Shown piece by piece: positions 56,297 to 64,000 of a DNA stretch of 64,000 nt. Each line of letters begins with the position of its first letter. Position 1 is the stretch's first letter. The translations under genes and the position numbers were made by a program. Below the pieces are notes generated by a model. It was not told where the DNA came from. It saw only the letters and a program-made list of their open reading frames with translations, and searched no databases. The stretch lies in the NCBI RefSeq assembly GCF_002929555.1, contig NZ_PJJP01000033.1, positions 1 through 64,000 on the forward strand. Reading direction: 5' to 3'. This DNA comes from Cryobacterium sp. N22. Its GTDB lineage: Bacteria; Actinomycetota; Actinomycetes; Actinomycetales; Microbacteriaceae.

Positions 56297-57310
56297 CTAC
56301 GCCGCCGTCGACTCCCGGTCGATGACCGTGTAGTCGGCCAGGTACACCTCGGGCACCCGTGGGGTGACGCCCTCCTCGATGCGCTGCACAAGCAGGCGCA
56401 CCGCGGTGTCGGCAATCTCGTCGCGGCCGGGGTCGATGGTCGACAGGGTCGGCAGCGAGTACTTGGTCTCGTCGAGAGCGTCGAAGCCGATGAACATCAC
56501 GTCCTCCGGCACCCGCAACCCGGCAACCTGGGCCACCCGCATGGCGCCAAGCGCCAGGGTGTCGTTGAGCCCGAACACCGCGTCAAAACTCACCCCGGTG
56601 TCGATCAGCGCGCGCATCGCCTCGGCGCCGTCCACCCGGTGCCACCTGCCCACGTTGCAGATCAGGGCGGGGTCGAACGGGATGCCGGCCTCGGCGAGGG
56701 CCTCGCGGTAGCCCTGCACGCGCAGCACGGCCGAACCAACCACCTCACCCTCGTGCGCGCCGATGATGGCGATCCGGCGACGACCCCGGCTGATCAGGTG
56801 CATGGTCGCGGCCTTCGCGGCCTCCACGTTGTGCATGGTGACGTGGTCGACGGGCCCGCCGAAGACCCGCTCGCCGAGCAGCACCATCGGGTAGCCCACG
56901 TTGAGCAGAGCGGCATCTTCGGTGCTCAGGCCCAGCGGGCTGAAGATCAAGCCGTCGGTGAGCTGCAGCCGCGGGCTCGAGAGCATGGCGATCTCACGGT
57001 CGCGGTCGCCACCGCCGGTCTGCTCGAGGAGCACCACGAGGTGACGGCGTTCGGCGGCCTGGATGATCGCATCCGCCAACTCGGCGAAGTAGCTCAGGCT
57101 GAGCTCGGGCAGGGCCAGGCCGATCACACCCGTGCGGCCGGAGCGCAGGCTGCGCGCCGAGATATTGGGCTTGTAGCCGAGCTCGTCGATGGCCGCGCGC
57201 ACCCGCTCCCTGGTCGCGGGCCGGATGTGCTGGAAGTCGTGGACCACGTTGGAGACGGTTTTGATCGACACCCCGGCGAGCGCCGCCACATCGCGCAGTG
57301 TTGCTGCCAT
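56297..57310 (-). CDS. LacI-family repressor (arabino-oligosaccharide regulon)
   Basis: This 337-residue regulator has a LacI HTH (LRDVAALAGVSIKTVSNVVH) and a sugar-binding domain. Its hinge (VSNVVHDF) differs from the other two LacI proteins of the window, which agrees with its different operator (ACAACGTTGT core rather than GAAACGTTTC). A TTACAACGTTGCAG site 123 bases upstream suggests autoregulation. The same pattern occurs three times between the arabinan operon and GH27. The effector is probably an arabinose-containing oligosaccharide. Confidence 0.9.
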   Translation of the reverse strand: MAATLRDVAALAGVSIKTVSNVVHDFQHIRPATRERVRAAIDELGYKPNISARSLRSGRTGVIGLALPELSLSYFAELADAIIQAAERRHLVVLLEQTGGGDRDREIAMLSSPRLQLTDGLIFSPLGLSTEDAALLNVGYPMVLLGERVFGGPVDHVTMHNVEAAKAATMHLISRGRRRIAIIGAHEGEVVGSAVLRVQGYREALAEAGIPFDPALICNVGRWHRVDGAEAMRALIDTGVSFDAVFGLNDTLALGAMRVAQVAGLRVPEDVMFIGFDALDETKYSLPTLSTIDPGRDEIADTAVRLLVQRIEEGVTPRVPEVYLADYTVIDRESTAA

Positions 57311-57432
57311 TTCGCTCCCCTGGTTGGTCCGTGCCGCGAACAGTCCGTGCGCGCGGTCGCGGTCGCGGCTCCGTGCGGCCAGCGCACCGCGCTCGGCGCG
57401 TCGGTCTGTTCACTCCCGAACTTACCCGGTCG

Positions 57433-57446
57433 ATTACAACGTTGCA
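57433..57446. promoter_or_regulatory. LacI-type operator upstream of lacI (56297)
   Basis: TTACAACGTTGCAG matches the sites at 54164 and 54223 in the central ACAACGTTG. It lies in the 248-base gap between lacI and the divergent acetyltransferase gene, in a position for autorepression. Confidence 0.65.
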
Positions 57447-57558
57447 GCCCCTGGCGGCTCCGGCGTGGTCAATTGCCGGGGGGAAGAAAGTGATCCGCGA
57501 GACTCAGAGGGCACTCGCCCACCGGGAACACCCGGAACCGCGTGAGTAGGCTGGACGG

Positions 57559-58881
57559 GTGAATGCCAACGCCTCCGCACCCGTCGACCCCGAATCCGCC
57601 GCAAATCTCGCCGAACGCGGCCTGAGACTGGCGGTGCTGAACGCCGACGACGAGGCGGGCCTCAAGCGCTGGCTGCTGGCGGATGCCCGCGGCTTCCACG
57701 AGGTCACGCCCACCGAGGGCACCCTCGAGGTGCAGGTCGAGGACATCGCCACCGACCGGGTCACCGGCGTCTGGGACGCCTCGCAGGCCGACCCGGAGAC
57801 TGCGGTCGCCACGATCCGGTCCTGGGAGATGGGTCTGACCGTTCCCGGCGGCACCACCCTGGGCACCTGGGCGATCAGCTCGGTCACCGTCTCGCCCACC
57901 CACCGCCGCCAGGGCATCGCCCGGGCCATGCTCACCTCGGAGCTGCGCACCGCCGTGCGGCTCGGCCTGCCGATCGCCATGCTCACGGTCTCCGAGGCCA
58001 CCATCTACGGCCGGTACGGTTTCGGCCCGTCGGCGCGGCAGTCCTCGTACATCGTCGACACCCAGCGGGCCCGCTGGACCGGCCCCACCCCGGCCGGCCG
58101 GGTGCAGTTCGTCAGCCCGGAATCGCTGCTCGCCGACGGCCCCGCCGTCTTCGAACGCACCCGCGACCGCTCCCCCGGCGAGGTCGACCGCCGCGAAATC
58201 TGGTGGAAGCGCACCCTCGGCCTACTGCCGAACGAACCCGACGCGCACAAACGCGGCATCCGCGCGGTGCGCTACGACGACGCAGACGGCGCCATCGCCG
58301 GATTCGCCCTCTACGAGATCGCGCTGCAGAACGTGAGCCATCCCGGCCAGCTCAAGCTTGTCGACCTCGTCGCGGCCACCGACGACGCCTATGCGGCGCT
58401 CTGGCGGTTCGTGATCGAGATGGACATGGTCAACGAGATCAACGCCGGCCTCCGCAGCGTCTCCGAGCCGGTGGCCTGGCAGGTCTCCGACCACCGTGCC
58501 GTGCGCAAGACCAGCGAACGCGACCACCTCTGGCTGCGCATCCTCGACGTTCCGGTGGCGCTCGGCGCCCGCAGCTACGCGGCACCGGGCGACTACTTGC
58601 TCGACGTCACCGACGACCTCGGCTTCGCGCAGGGCCGGTTTCTGCTCACCGTCGCCGCCGACGGGACGGGGCAGGCGCAACCGTTCACCGGCACGGCCCC
58701 GGCCGGCGCCGTCGAGGTGGCCCTCTCGGCGGCCGACCTGGCGTCGCTGTACCTCGGCGGCACGAGCGCCGTCGACCTCGCCCGTGCCGGCCGCATCACC
58801 GAGACGTCCCCGGATGCCGCCATCCAGCTGGACACGGCGCTGCACTCCGCCTACGCCCCGCACCTGAGCACCTGGTTCTAA
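57559..58881 (+). CDS. Eis-like GNAT N-acetyltransferase
   Basis: This 440-residue protein is two to three times the size of ordinary GNATs. It has an N-terminal acetyltransferase domain with the CoA loop HRRQGIARAML, a second degenerate GNAT-like domain, and a C-terminal sterol-carrier-like domain ending HLSTWF. That is the plan of Eis, whose C-terminal carboxylate acts in catalysis. Eis enzymes acetylate aminoglycosides or other polyamines at several positions. The native substrate here is unknown. It has a GTG start. It is divergent from lacI and unlikely to belong to the sugar regulon. Confidence 0.85.
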   Translation: MNANASAPVDPESAANLAERGLRLAVLNADDEAGLKRWLLADARGFHEVTPTEGTLEVQVEDIATDRVTGVWDASQADPETAVATIRSWEMGLTVPGGTTLGTWAISSVTVSPTHRRQGIARAMLTSELRTAVRLGLPIAMLTVSEATIYGRYGFGPSARQSSYIVDTQRARWTGPTPAGRVQFVSPESLLADGPAVFERTRDRSPGEVDRREIWWKRTLGLLPNEPDAHKRGIRAVRYDDADGAIAGFALYEIALQNVSHPGQLKLVDLVAATDDAYAALWRFVIEMDMVNEINAGLRSVSEPVAWQVSDHRAVRKTSERDHLWLRILDVPVALGARSYAAPGDYLLDVTDDLGFAQGRFLLTVAADGTGQAQPFTGTAPAGAVEVALSAADLASLYLGGTSAVDLARAGRITETSPDAAIQLDTALHSAYAPHLSTWF

Positions 58882-58993
58882 CCAGCGCTCGTTCCCCTCC
58901 CAGCTAGCTCACAGCGCCCGGCGACCGGTCTCATAGACCGGGTCGATATGGTCGAGGTGAGAACCAGTCCCGACGAAACGGCACAGATAGCCC

Positions 58994-59911
58994 ATGAACG
59001 CAAAAACCCCCGGCCAGGCACTCCCCCCGAAGAAGGATCGCCGTGAGGTCGCGCGCGAAACCGCCCGCATCCAGCGGGAAGAACAGAAGAAGCGCGAGAC
59101 GCGAAACCGCTGGTTCCTGCGGGGCGGCATCGGCCTGGCCCTGGTGGCCGTCGCCGCCATCGTCGCCATCCTCATCGTGGGCAGCGTCAAGCCACCCTCG
59201 CCCGGGCCGCTCAACATGGCCAGCGACGGCATCCTGATGCAGGGCGACGGCACCACCATCAGCGCGGTGGCGACCAAGGCCACCGCGGCCGACGCCAAGC
59301 CCGTGCCCACCGACGTGAGCGAGCTCACCAGTACCGTGAACATCGCGGTCTACCTGGACTACCTGTGCCCGTACTGCGGCCAGTTCGAGACCACGAACGG
59401 CGCCCAGCTCAACAGTTGGCTCACCGCGGGCAACATCACCCTCGAGACGCACCCGATCTCGATCCTCGACCAGTCCTCCAGCGGCAGCAAGTACTCCACC
59501 CGGTCGGCCAACACCGCCGCCTGCGTGGCCAATTACCAGCCGGACAGCTTCCTCGACGTGAACAGCGCCCTGTTCGCGAACCAGCCCACCGAGGGCACGA
59601 CCGGCCTCACCAACGCCGAGCTCGTGAGTCTGGTGGAAGAGGCCGGCGTCACTGATGAGTCCGTGGCCACCTGCATCACCGACCAGGAGTTCGGCGACTG
59701 GGTGGGCGACGCCAGCGCTCGCGCGCTGGACAACCCGCTGCCCAACACCGACATCGGCCCCCTCACCGGCACCCCGACCGTGCTCGTGCAGGGCGTGAAG
59801 TATGAAGGCGACCTCGGCGACGCCGCAGCCTTCGAGACCTTCGTGCTGGAGCAGGCCACCGCGACGACCGACACCAGCGGAACCGACACGGGCACCGACA
59901 CCGGCGAGTAG
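58994..59911 (+). CDS. membrane-anchored DsbA-like thioredoxin-fold protein
   Basis: This 305-residue protein has a charged N-terminus of about 50 residues rich in Arg, Lys and Glu, one membrane helix (GGIGLALVAVAAIVAILIVG), then an extracytoplasmic thioredoxin fold with the redox motif CPYC in YLDYLCPYCGQFET and cis-Pro region GTPTVLVQG. It is of the actinobacterial DsbA/BdbD type that forms disulfides in exported proteins. The Thr/Asp/Gly-rich tail is low complexity. It stands alone, with a long hairpin behind it. Confidence 0.88.
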   Translation: MNAKTPGQALPPKKDRREVARETARIQREEQKKRETRNRWFLRGGIGLALVAVAAIVAILIVGSVKPPSPGPLNMASDGILMQGDGTTISAVATKATAADAKPVPTDVSELTSTVNIAVYLDYLCPYCGQFETTNGAQLNSWLTAGNITLETHPISILDQSSSGSKYSTRSANTAACVANYQPDSFLDVNSALFANQPTEGTTGLTNAELVSLVEEAGVTDESVATCITDQEFGDWVGDASARALDNPLPNTDIGPLTGTPTVLVQGVKYEGDLGDAAAFETFVLEQATATTDTSGTDTGTDTGE

Positions 59912-59954
59912 TCCTCCCACCCGCGCGATCCCGCGACGGCATCCCGCTCGGCTA

Positions 59955-60016
59955 CTGTGGCCGGCGCGGACAATTGCACCCGGCACACCGGGTGCAGAAG
60001 TCCGCACCGGCCACAG
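59955..60016. terminator. long inverted repeat after the DsbA-like gene
   Basis: Arms 59955-59983 and 59988-60016 match at 25 of 29 positions around the 4-base loop CACA. Their outer ends are CTGTGGCCGG and CCGGCCACAG. It lies about 40 bases after the DsbA-like stop and could terminate its transcript. It is not similar to repeat families A or B. Confidence 0.65.
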
Positions 60017-60078
60017 TTGCGTCAGGATCCGGCCGCCACAAGCGGCCACGGCCACGGCAGAACCCGAAGGAGACCGGC

Positions 60079-60441
60079 ATGCCGCACGAAGCCCCGCCCG
60101 GCCGGCAGACGGCCAGGCCGCGCGTCCACGGTGCCACCGTCGACGCGAACACCCGCTGCGTGCACTACGCCGGGCCCACCGACATCGTCGCGATCAAGTT
60201 CCGCTGCTGCGAGCGGTTCTACCCGTGCTTCCAGTGCCACGCCGACGCCGAATCGCACCCGGCCGCCCAGTGGGAGCCGTCGGAGTGGGCCGAGCGGGCC
60301 ATCCTCTGCGGCGCCTGCGGGCAGACCCTCACGATCGAGGCGTACCGGGCCGTGTCCGCCTGCCCGGCCTGCGGGTCGGCGTTCAACGACGGATGCCGCC
60401 TGCACGCCCACCTGTACTTCCAGGTGCCGCCGCCGAAGTGA
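60079..60441 (+). CDS. CHY-type zinc-finger protein
   Basis: This protein of about 120 residues is rich in Cys and His. The pattern C..H..., CCERFYPCFQCH, then CGACGQ and CPACGSAF matches the CHY zinc-finger module. That module binds three zinc ions in eukaryotic Pirh2; in bacteria it occurs as small stand-alone proteins of unknown role. The ATG at 60079 has AAGGAG 7 bases upstream and is preferred to an earlier ATG at 59974, which lies in the hairpin. Confidence 0.82.
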   Translation: MPHEAPPGRQTARPRVHGATVDANTRCVHYAGPTDIVAIKFRCCERFYPCFQCHADAESHPAAQWEPSEWAERAILCGACGQTLTIEAYRAVSACPACGSAFNDGCRLHAHLYFQVPPPK

Positions 60442-60505
60442 GCATCCTGCGCTCATGCGTTCCGGCAACCGGCGCCCAGTGGGCGCCGGCACCGAACCGG
60501 CTTCG

Positions 60506-61285
60506 CTACATCGGTCCCGCGTGCTCGGTCAGCCAGCCGAAGGGGTCGATGGCGGTGACGCCGTTGAGGTGGAGCTCCAGGTGCATGTGCGGCCCGGTGC
60601 TCTGGCCGGTGCTGCCGACGTTGCCGATCACCTGACCGGCCGTGACCGACTGGCCCACGCTCACGGCGGCCGAGCCGGCACGCATGTGCCCGTAGGTGCT
60701 GGTGACGTTCTGGCCGGCCACGACGTGGTCGATCATCACGTGCACGCCCAGGCCGCCGTCGTCGGACGCGGTGACCGAGCTCACGACGCCGTCGGCGATG
60801 GAGCCGATCGGGGTGCCCTCGCCGGGGTTCATGTCGAGGCCATCGTGGAAGGTCGAGCACCCGGCGCAGGGCGCCGAGCGGGGGCCGTAACCGTCGGAGA
60901 TGCGGACGGTGCCGGGGAACGGCCAGCGCACGCTCGCCCCGGCGGGCGCGGCGGCAATGGCGGTGGGCGCAGCCTCGGCGGCGGGAGCGACGACCACGGG
61001 GGGTGGCGGTGCGACCTCCTCGGCCGCGAAGGTGTCCACCTGCACGGCGACGGGTGCGTCCGCGGTCACGCTGATGCTCTGCTCAGGTGCGGCCGGGGCC
61101 ACCCTGGCGGTGGATGCGAGGGCCGCGCTGGCGGCGACACCGTCGGCGTCCAGGTACGCGGCCTGCGCGGGCAGCGCGCCTGCCGTTGTGAGCAGTGCCA
61201 CAAAGGTCATGGCGGTGACGGCGGTGGCCTGTCGGCGGCGGGAGGGCGGCTTGATGAATCCGCTGCGCCTACGCATGAGCATCAT
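60506..61285 (-). CDS. M23-family metallopeptidase (secreted, LysM-free)
   Basis: This protein of about 259 residues has a signal sequence (TAVTAMTFVALLTTAGALPAQA) and an Ala/Pro/Val-rich linker. The C-terminal M23 (lysostaphin-type) domain has zinc ligands in FHDGLDMN and HMHLELH, with the usual GGLGVHVMIDH strand. It is expected to cut peptidoglycan cross-bridges or to act as an envelope-remodelling factor. The start is uncertain: ATGs at 61285, 61282 and 61276 are all possible, and an extension to 61375 is unlikely. It is not linked to the sugar genes. Confidence 0.85.
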   Translation of the reverse strand: MMLMRRRSGFIKPPSRRRQATAVTAMTFVALLTTAGALPAQAAYLDADGVAASAALASTARVAPAAPEQSISVTADAPVAVQVDTFAAEEVAPPPPVVVAPAAEAAPTAIAAAPAGASVRWPFPGTVRISDGYGPRSAPCAGCSTFHDGLDMNPGEGTPIGSIADGVVSSVTASDDGGLGVHVMIDHVVAGQNVTSTYGHMRAGSAAVSVGQSVTAGQVIGNVGSTGQSTGPHMHLELHLNGVTAIDPFGWLTEHAGPM

Positions 61286-61602
61286 CCCCGGCCGAAAGGT
61301 GGGCAAGGGTGTGCGCTGTGCAAAAGGGCATAACAAAAGCTTTCTGGTCGAAGCCGGATCAGGACGCGGATCCACCAGACCTCGAAAGGGTCACTCACCG
61401 GCAGCGACCCGTGTAACGAAACAGGGCCGGCCGGATAGGGCATGGAGCGGGCGGGAACCAAATCAGTGGCCCCGCCGAATGGGAATCCAGCACACGGCGA
61501 CGACGTCGGCTCCGGGCGCAAGTAAGTGACGTTACGTCATTTATCTGGGTAAACCGTGTGTATGCATGCATATGCACACATCAATTGGCCCGGTGGGGAC
61601 AG

Positions 61603-61791
61603 TTAGCTTCGTCGGGCGCGGAGGGCCAGGCCGCCGATCGGCAGGATCACCAGGCCGGCCGCGCAGAACAGGGCGATCCACTCGCCGGTGGCCAGGCTCA
61701 CCCAGAGGCCGATCCCGAGAACCACGACGCTCCACAGCCAACCGAACAGCGTGCTGCGGCGGCGAAATGCGCGGTCGGGGGCGACTGTCAT
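61603..61791 (-). CDS. small two-helix membrane protein of unknown function
   Basis: This 62-residue protein has two predicted membrane helices (TLFGWLWSVVVLGIGLWVSL and IALFCAAGLVILPIGGLAL) between short basic ends. The start has a G-rich Shine-Dalgarno candidate just upstream. It lies between the M23 and arsR genes. It resembles small actinobacterial membrane proteins but no family can be named. Confidence 0.6.
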   Translation of the reverse strand: MTVAPDRAFRRRSTLFGWLWSVVVLGIGLWVSLATGEWIALFCAAGLVILPIGGLALRARRS

Positions 61792-61840
61792 GCCCCCACT
61801 CTACAAAGCGACCGCTCGGCCGGTCCAGTGGAACCAGGGA

Positions 61841-62191
61841 TCAGACGGTGACGACCGACTGGGCCAGAGCGTCGAGGGCGCCGGGCACCAGGCGGTAGTA
61901 CGCCCAGGTGCCGCGCTTGTCCCGAGACAAGATCCCGGCATCCACCAGCACTTTGAGGTGGTGGGACACCGTGGGCTGGCTCAGCCCGAGGGGCTCGGTG
62001 AGATCGCACACGCAGGCCTCGGCGTCGTCGTGCGCGGCGACCATCGAGATCAGCCGCAGGCGGGCCGGGTCGGCGATGGCCTTGAGGGTCTTGGCGAGCT
62101 TTTCCGCACCATCCGCGGCGAGCGCCTGGCGGGCGGGCGGCGGGCAGCAGTCGGCCGCTGCGGGGGCCTGCAGGAGTTCGACGTTCACCAT
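61841..62191 (-). CDS. arsR: ArsR-family metalloregulator
   Basis: This repressor of about 116 residues has the winged helix LSQPTVSHHLKVLVDAG and the metal-sensing cysteines in ACVCDL, the pattern used by arsenite sensors. Two extra cysteines near the N-terminus (ADCCPPP) may also bind As(III). It is divergent from the ACR3-type efflux gene and should repress it until arsenite binds. The start is placed at 62191; a longer frame from 62257 would overlap the operator. Confidence 0.9.
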   Translation of the reverse strand: MVNVELLQAPAAADCCPPPARQALAADGAEKLAKTLKAIADPARLRLISMVAAHDDAEACVCDLTEPLGLSQPTVSHHLKVLVDAGILSRDKRGTWAYYRLVPGALDALAQSVVTV

Positions 62192-62215
62192 CCCCCCATT
62201 CTGCCACGCGAATTG

Positions 62216-62232
62216 ACATCCATCGATGCTGT
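62216..62232. promoter_or_regulatory. probable ArsR operator
   Basis: ACATCCATCGATGCTGT holds the perfect palindrome CATCGATG inside an ACA...TGT frame. It overlaps a TTGACA -35-like hexamer (62213-62218) between the divergent arsR and ACR3 genes. The layout matches known arsR operators. Confidence 0.6.
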
Positions 62233-62287
62233 CGCCACACTCAATATCGACGTTCATCTATTTCTCAGCCGTGACCGATGGAGCACC

Positions 62288-63394
62288 ATGACACAGCCCG
62301 CCCATGCCGCCACGCAGCTCGGCACCACCGATCGGCTGCTGCCGGTCTGGATTCTCCTCGCCATGGGACTCGGGCTGCTCCTGGCCGTCTTCACGCCCGG
62401 CGTCGGAGATCTGCTGCACGCCTTCTCGATCGGCTCGGTGAGCGTGCCGATTGCGGTGGGCCTGCTGGTGATGATGTATCCGGTGCTCGCCAAGGTGCGG
62501 TACTCGGATGCTCGCGCCGTCGCCGGCGACCGCCGTCTGTTGGTGTCCTCGCTGGTGCTGAACTGGCTCGTGGGACCGGCGCTGATGTTCGCGCTGGCTT
62601 GGGTCTTCCTGCCCGACCTGCCCGAATACCGCACCGGCCTGATCATCGTGGGGCTGGCCAGGTGCATCGCCATGGTGCTCATCTGGAACGACCTGGCCTG
62701 CGGCGACCGGGAGGCCGCGGCGTTCCTCGTGGCGATCAACTCGGTGTTCCAGGTCATCGCGTTCGCCGCCCTCGGCTGGTTCTACCTGCAGGTGCTGCCG
62801 GCCTGGCTCGGCCTGGCCACGACGAGCGCCGAGTTCTCCGTCTGGGCGATCACCGCGAGCGTGCTGGTCTTCCTCGGCATCCCGCTGCTGGCCGGCTACC
62901 TGTCCCGCCGCATCGGTGAGGCCACCCGTGGCCGCGCCTGGTACGAGAGCCGCTTTCTGCCGCGGGTGGGCCCGTTCGCCCTCTACGGACTGTTGTTCAC
63001 GATCGTGTTGCTCTTCGCCCTGCAGGGCCGGCAGGTCATCGACCGGCCGCTGGACGTGGTGCGCATCGCCCTGCCGCTGCTGGTCTACTTCGCGGTGATG
63101 TTCGCGGCGGGCTTCATTGCCGGCCGGCTGGTCGGGTTGCCGTACGCCCGCACGGCCACGCTGGCCTTCACGGCGGCGGGCAACAACTTCGAGCTGGCCA
63201 TCGCTGTGGCCATCGGCACCTTCGGCGCCACGAGCGGGCAGGCCCTGGCCGGCATCGTGGGCCCGCTCATCGAGGTGCCGGCCCTCATCGCCCTGGTCTA
63301 CGTGTCGCTGTGGCTGCGCCCCAAGCTGTTCGGCCACGAGCCGGCGCCCCTCCAGGCGGCGCCCCGCACAACGGCGGCGCCGACCGCAGTCTGA
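62288..63394 (+). CDS. acr3: ACR3-type arsenite efflux permease
   Basis: This 368-residue transporter has about ten membrane helices. The conserved cysteine segment LARCIAMVLIWNDLACGD and the INSVFQV motif identify the ACR3 (arsB-III) family, which exports arsenite and sometimes antimonite using the proton gradient. The ATG at 62288 has GGAG 4-5 bases upstream. An upstream extension overlaps arsR and is rejected. Divergent from arsR, it forms the minimal arsenite resistance unit; no arsenate reductase gene is visible nearby. Confidence 0.93.
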   Translation: MTQPAHAATQLGTTDRLLPVWILLAMGLGLLLAVFTPGVGDLLHAFSIGSVSVPIAVGLLVMMYPVLAKVRYSDARAVAGDRRLLVSSLVLNWLVGPALMFALAWVFLPDLPEYRTGLIIVGLARCIAMVLIWNDLACGDREAAAFLVAINSVFQVIAFAALGWFYLQVLPAWLGLATTSAEFSVWAITASVLVFLGIPLLAGYLSRRIGEATRGRAWYESRFLPRVGPFALYGLLFTIVLLFALQGRQVIDRPLDVVRIALPLLVYFAVMFAAGFIAGRLVGLPYARTATLAFTAAGNNFELAIAVAIGTFGATSGQALAGIVGPLIEVPALIALVYVSLWLRPKLFGHEPAPLQAAPRTTAAPTAV

Positions 63395-63439
63395 CCCGCG
63401 AGAGGAGCCCCGCTGCAACTCGGCGGCAGGGGCGCCGGC

Positions 63440-63853
63440 TCAGCCGCGGGTCACCTGGATCTTCGACGTCGTCTCGGAGCGCTCGGCGACGGGCACCCGC
63501 ACCTCGAGCACGCCGTCCCGGTAGCTCGCCGAGACGTCGGAGTCCTTGCTGCCGATGGGCAGCGGGATGTCCCGGGCGAACGAGCCGTAGCGGAACTCGG
63601 TGCGGTAGCCGCCCTTCTCCTTGTGCTCGGTGGTCTCCTGGCGTTCGGCCTGGATGTGCAGCACCCCGTCGGACACCGAGATGTCGACGTCCTTGTCGGG
63701 GTCGATGCCGGGCATCTCGGCCTTCACCACGAGGGTGTTGCCGTCCTGATACTCCTCCACCCGCAGGGCGGCGGATTCCCAGTCGCCCTCGAAAAAGCGT
63801 CGCACGGAGTCGGGTAGTTCGAATCGATCGCGGCGCGCCACTCCACCAGCCAT
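63440..63853 (-). CDS. Hsp20/alpha-crystallin small heat-shock protein
   Basis: This 137-residue chaperone has an N-terminus with RFELPDSVRRFFEGD, followed by the alpha-crystallin domain (LVVKAEMPGIDPDKDVDISV, GVLHIQAERQE) and a short C-terminal strand. It holds unfolded proteins during heat or other stress. An in-frame ATG at 63853 is followed by the usual Ala/Gly-rich lead-in. The gene is convergent with the ACR3 gene. Confidence 0.92.
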   Translation of the reverse strand: MAGGVARRDRFELPDSVRRFFEGDWESAALRVEEYQDGNTLVVKAEMPGIDPDKDVDISVSDGVLHIQAERQETTEHKEKGGYRTEFRYGSFARDIPLPIGSKDSDVSASYRDGVLEVRVPVAERSETTSKIQVTRG

Positions 63854-63936
63854 GATGCATCTCCTTGGGGGTTCGGTCTGTTTTTCGCTGCACAGAGTAC
63901 CCCCGCGCCGTGACCCGCGCAGGGCGTGCGGCTGGC

Positions 63937-64000
63937 GCTAGATCAGCTGCGCCGCGCGCAGGTCGGCCTTCAGCTGCGGGGTCAGCGGGTCGACGATGTC
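63937..64000 (-). CDS. 3' end of a minus-strand gene cut by the window edge
   Basis: Reading inward from the edge, the minus strand is open for about 21 codons (…DIVDPLTPQLKADLRAAQLI) and ends in TAG at 63937-63939. It probably continues beyond the window. The family cannot be identified from this fragment. Confidence 0.4.

Overview
The window is high-GC DNA with short intergenic gaps and many ATGA or TAATG stop/start overlaps. All enzymes, transporters and regulators look actinobacterial. Together with the intergenic GGTCTCGACAAGCTCGACC-type repeats, this suggests a member of Microbacteriaceae, perhaps close to Cryobacterium. The genus is an inference. About 50 kb of the 64 kb is one large plant-polysaccharide (hemicellulose) utilisation region, flanked by housekeeping and stress genes.

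Layout. 1-5.2 kb: the 3' end of a possible IS30-type transposase, a saccharopine-dehydrogenase-family protein, a PAP2 phosphatase, a Bcr/CflA-type MFS exporter, a GNAT acetyltransferase and a divergent LysR regulator with a clean palindromic operator. 5.2-7.4 kb: a ROK regulator lacking the ROK zinc cysteines, divergent from an SDR epimerase/dehydrogenase. 7.4-15.5 kb: an LplABC-type oligosaccharide importer with its own LacI regulator, divergent from a 958-residue GH3 enzyme with an inserted trefoil-like domain, followed by a tiny tatA-like gene. 15.5-31.5 kb: ten minus-strand genes encoding GH95 (alpha-L-fucosidase), GH42 (beta-galactosidase), GH1 (beta-glucosidase) and GH31 (YicI-type alpha-xylosidase) with two CUT1 ABC importers, preceded by a second LacI gene. 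This is the enzyme set needed to strip fucose, galactose, xylose and glucose from xyloglucan oligosaccharides.

31.9-43.8 kb: the monosaccharide part. It holds a ROK (XylR-like) repressor, a CUT2 xylose/multiple-sugar importer (binding protein, double ATPase, permease), xylose isomerase, an HslJ/META-type lipoprotein, an aldo/keto reductase, glycerate kinase and xylulokinase. The xylA and xylB upstream regions share the motif AATATGTT-N9-AACA, which I propose is the XylR operator. 44-57.3 kb: an arabinan/arabino-oligosaccharide operon (CUT1 importer, two GH43, a YesL-like membrane protein, GH51, GH127) divergent from a GH27 gene. A third LacI gene lies nearby, and TTACAACGTTGTAA-type operators occur at both promoters. 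57.5-64 kb: Eis-like acetyltransferase, DsbA-like thioredoxin, CHY zinc-finger protein, M23 peptidase, ArsR/ACR3 arsenite resistance and an Hsp20 chaperone.

How it works together. Oligosaccharides enter through four CUT1 importers, none of which encodes an ATPase here, so a shared MsmK/MsiK-type ATPase elsewhere is implied. Mostly cytoplasmic glycosidases then cut them. Xylose feeds XylA/XylB. No catabolic genes for L-arabinose, fucose or galactose are visible in the window. Two unrelated families of dispersed palindromic (REP-like) elements punctuate the region. Several copies sit exactly on gene ends and encode the last residues of the proteins.
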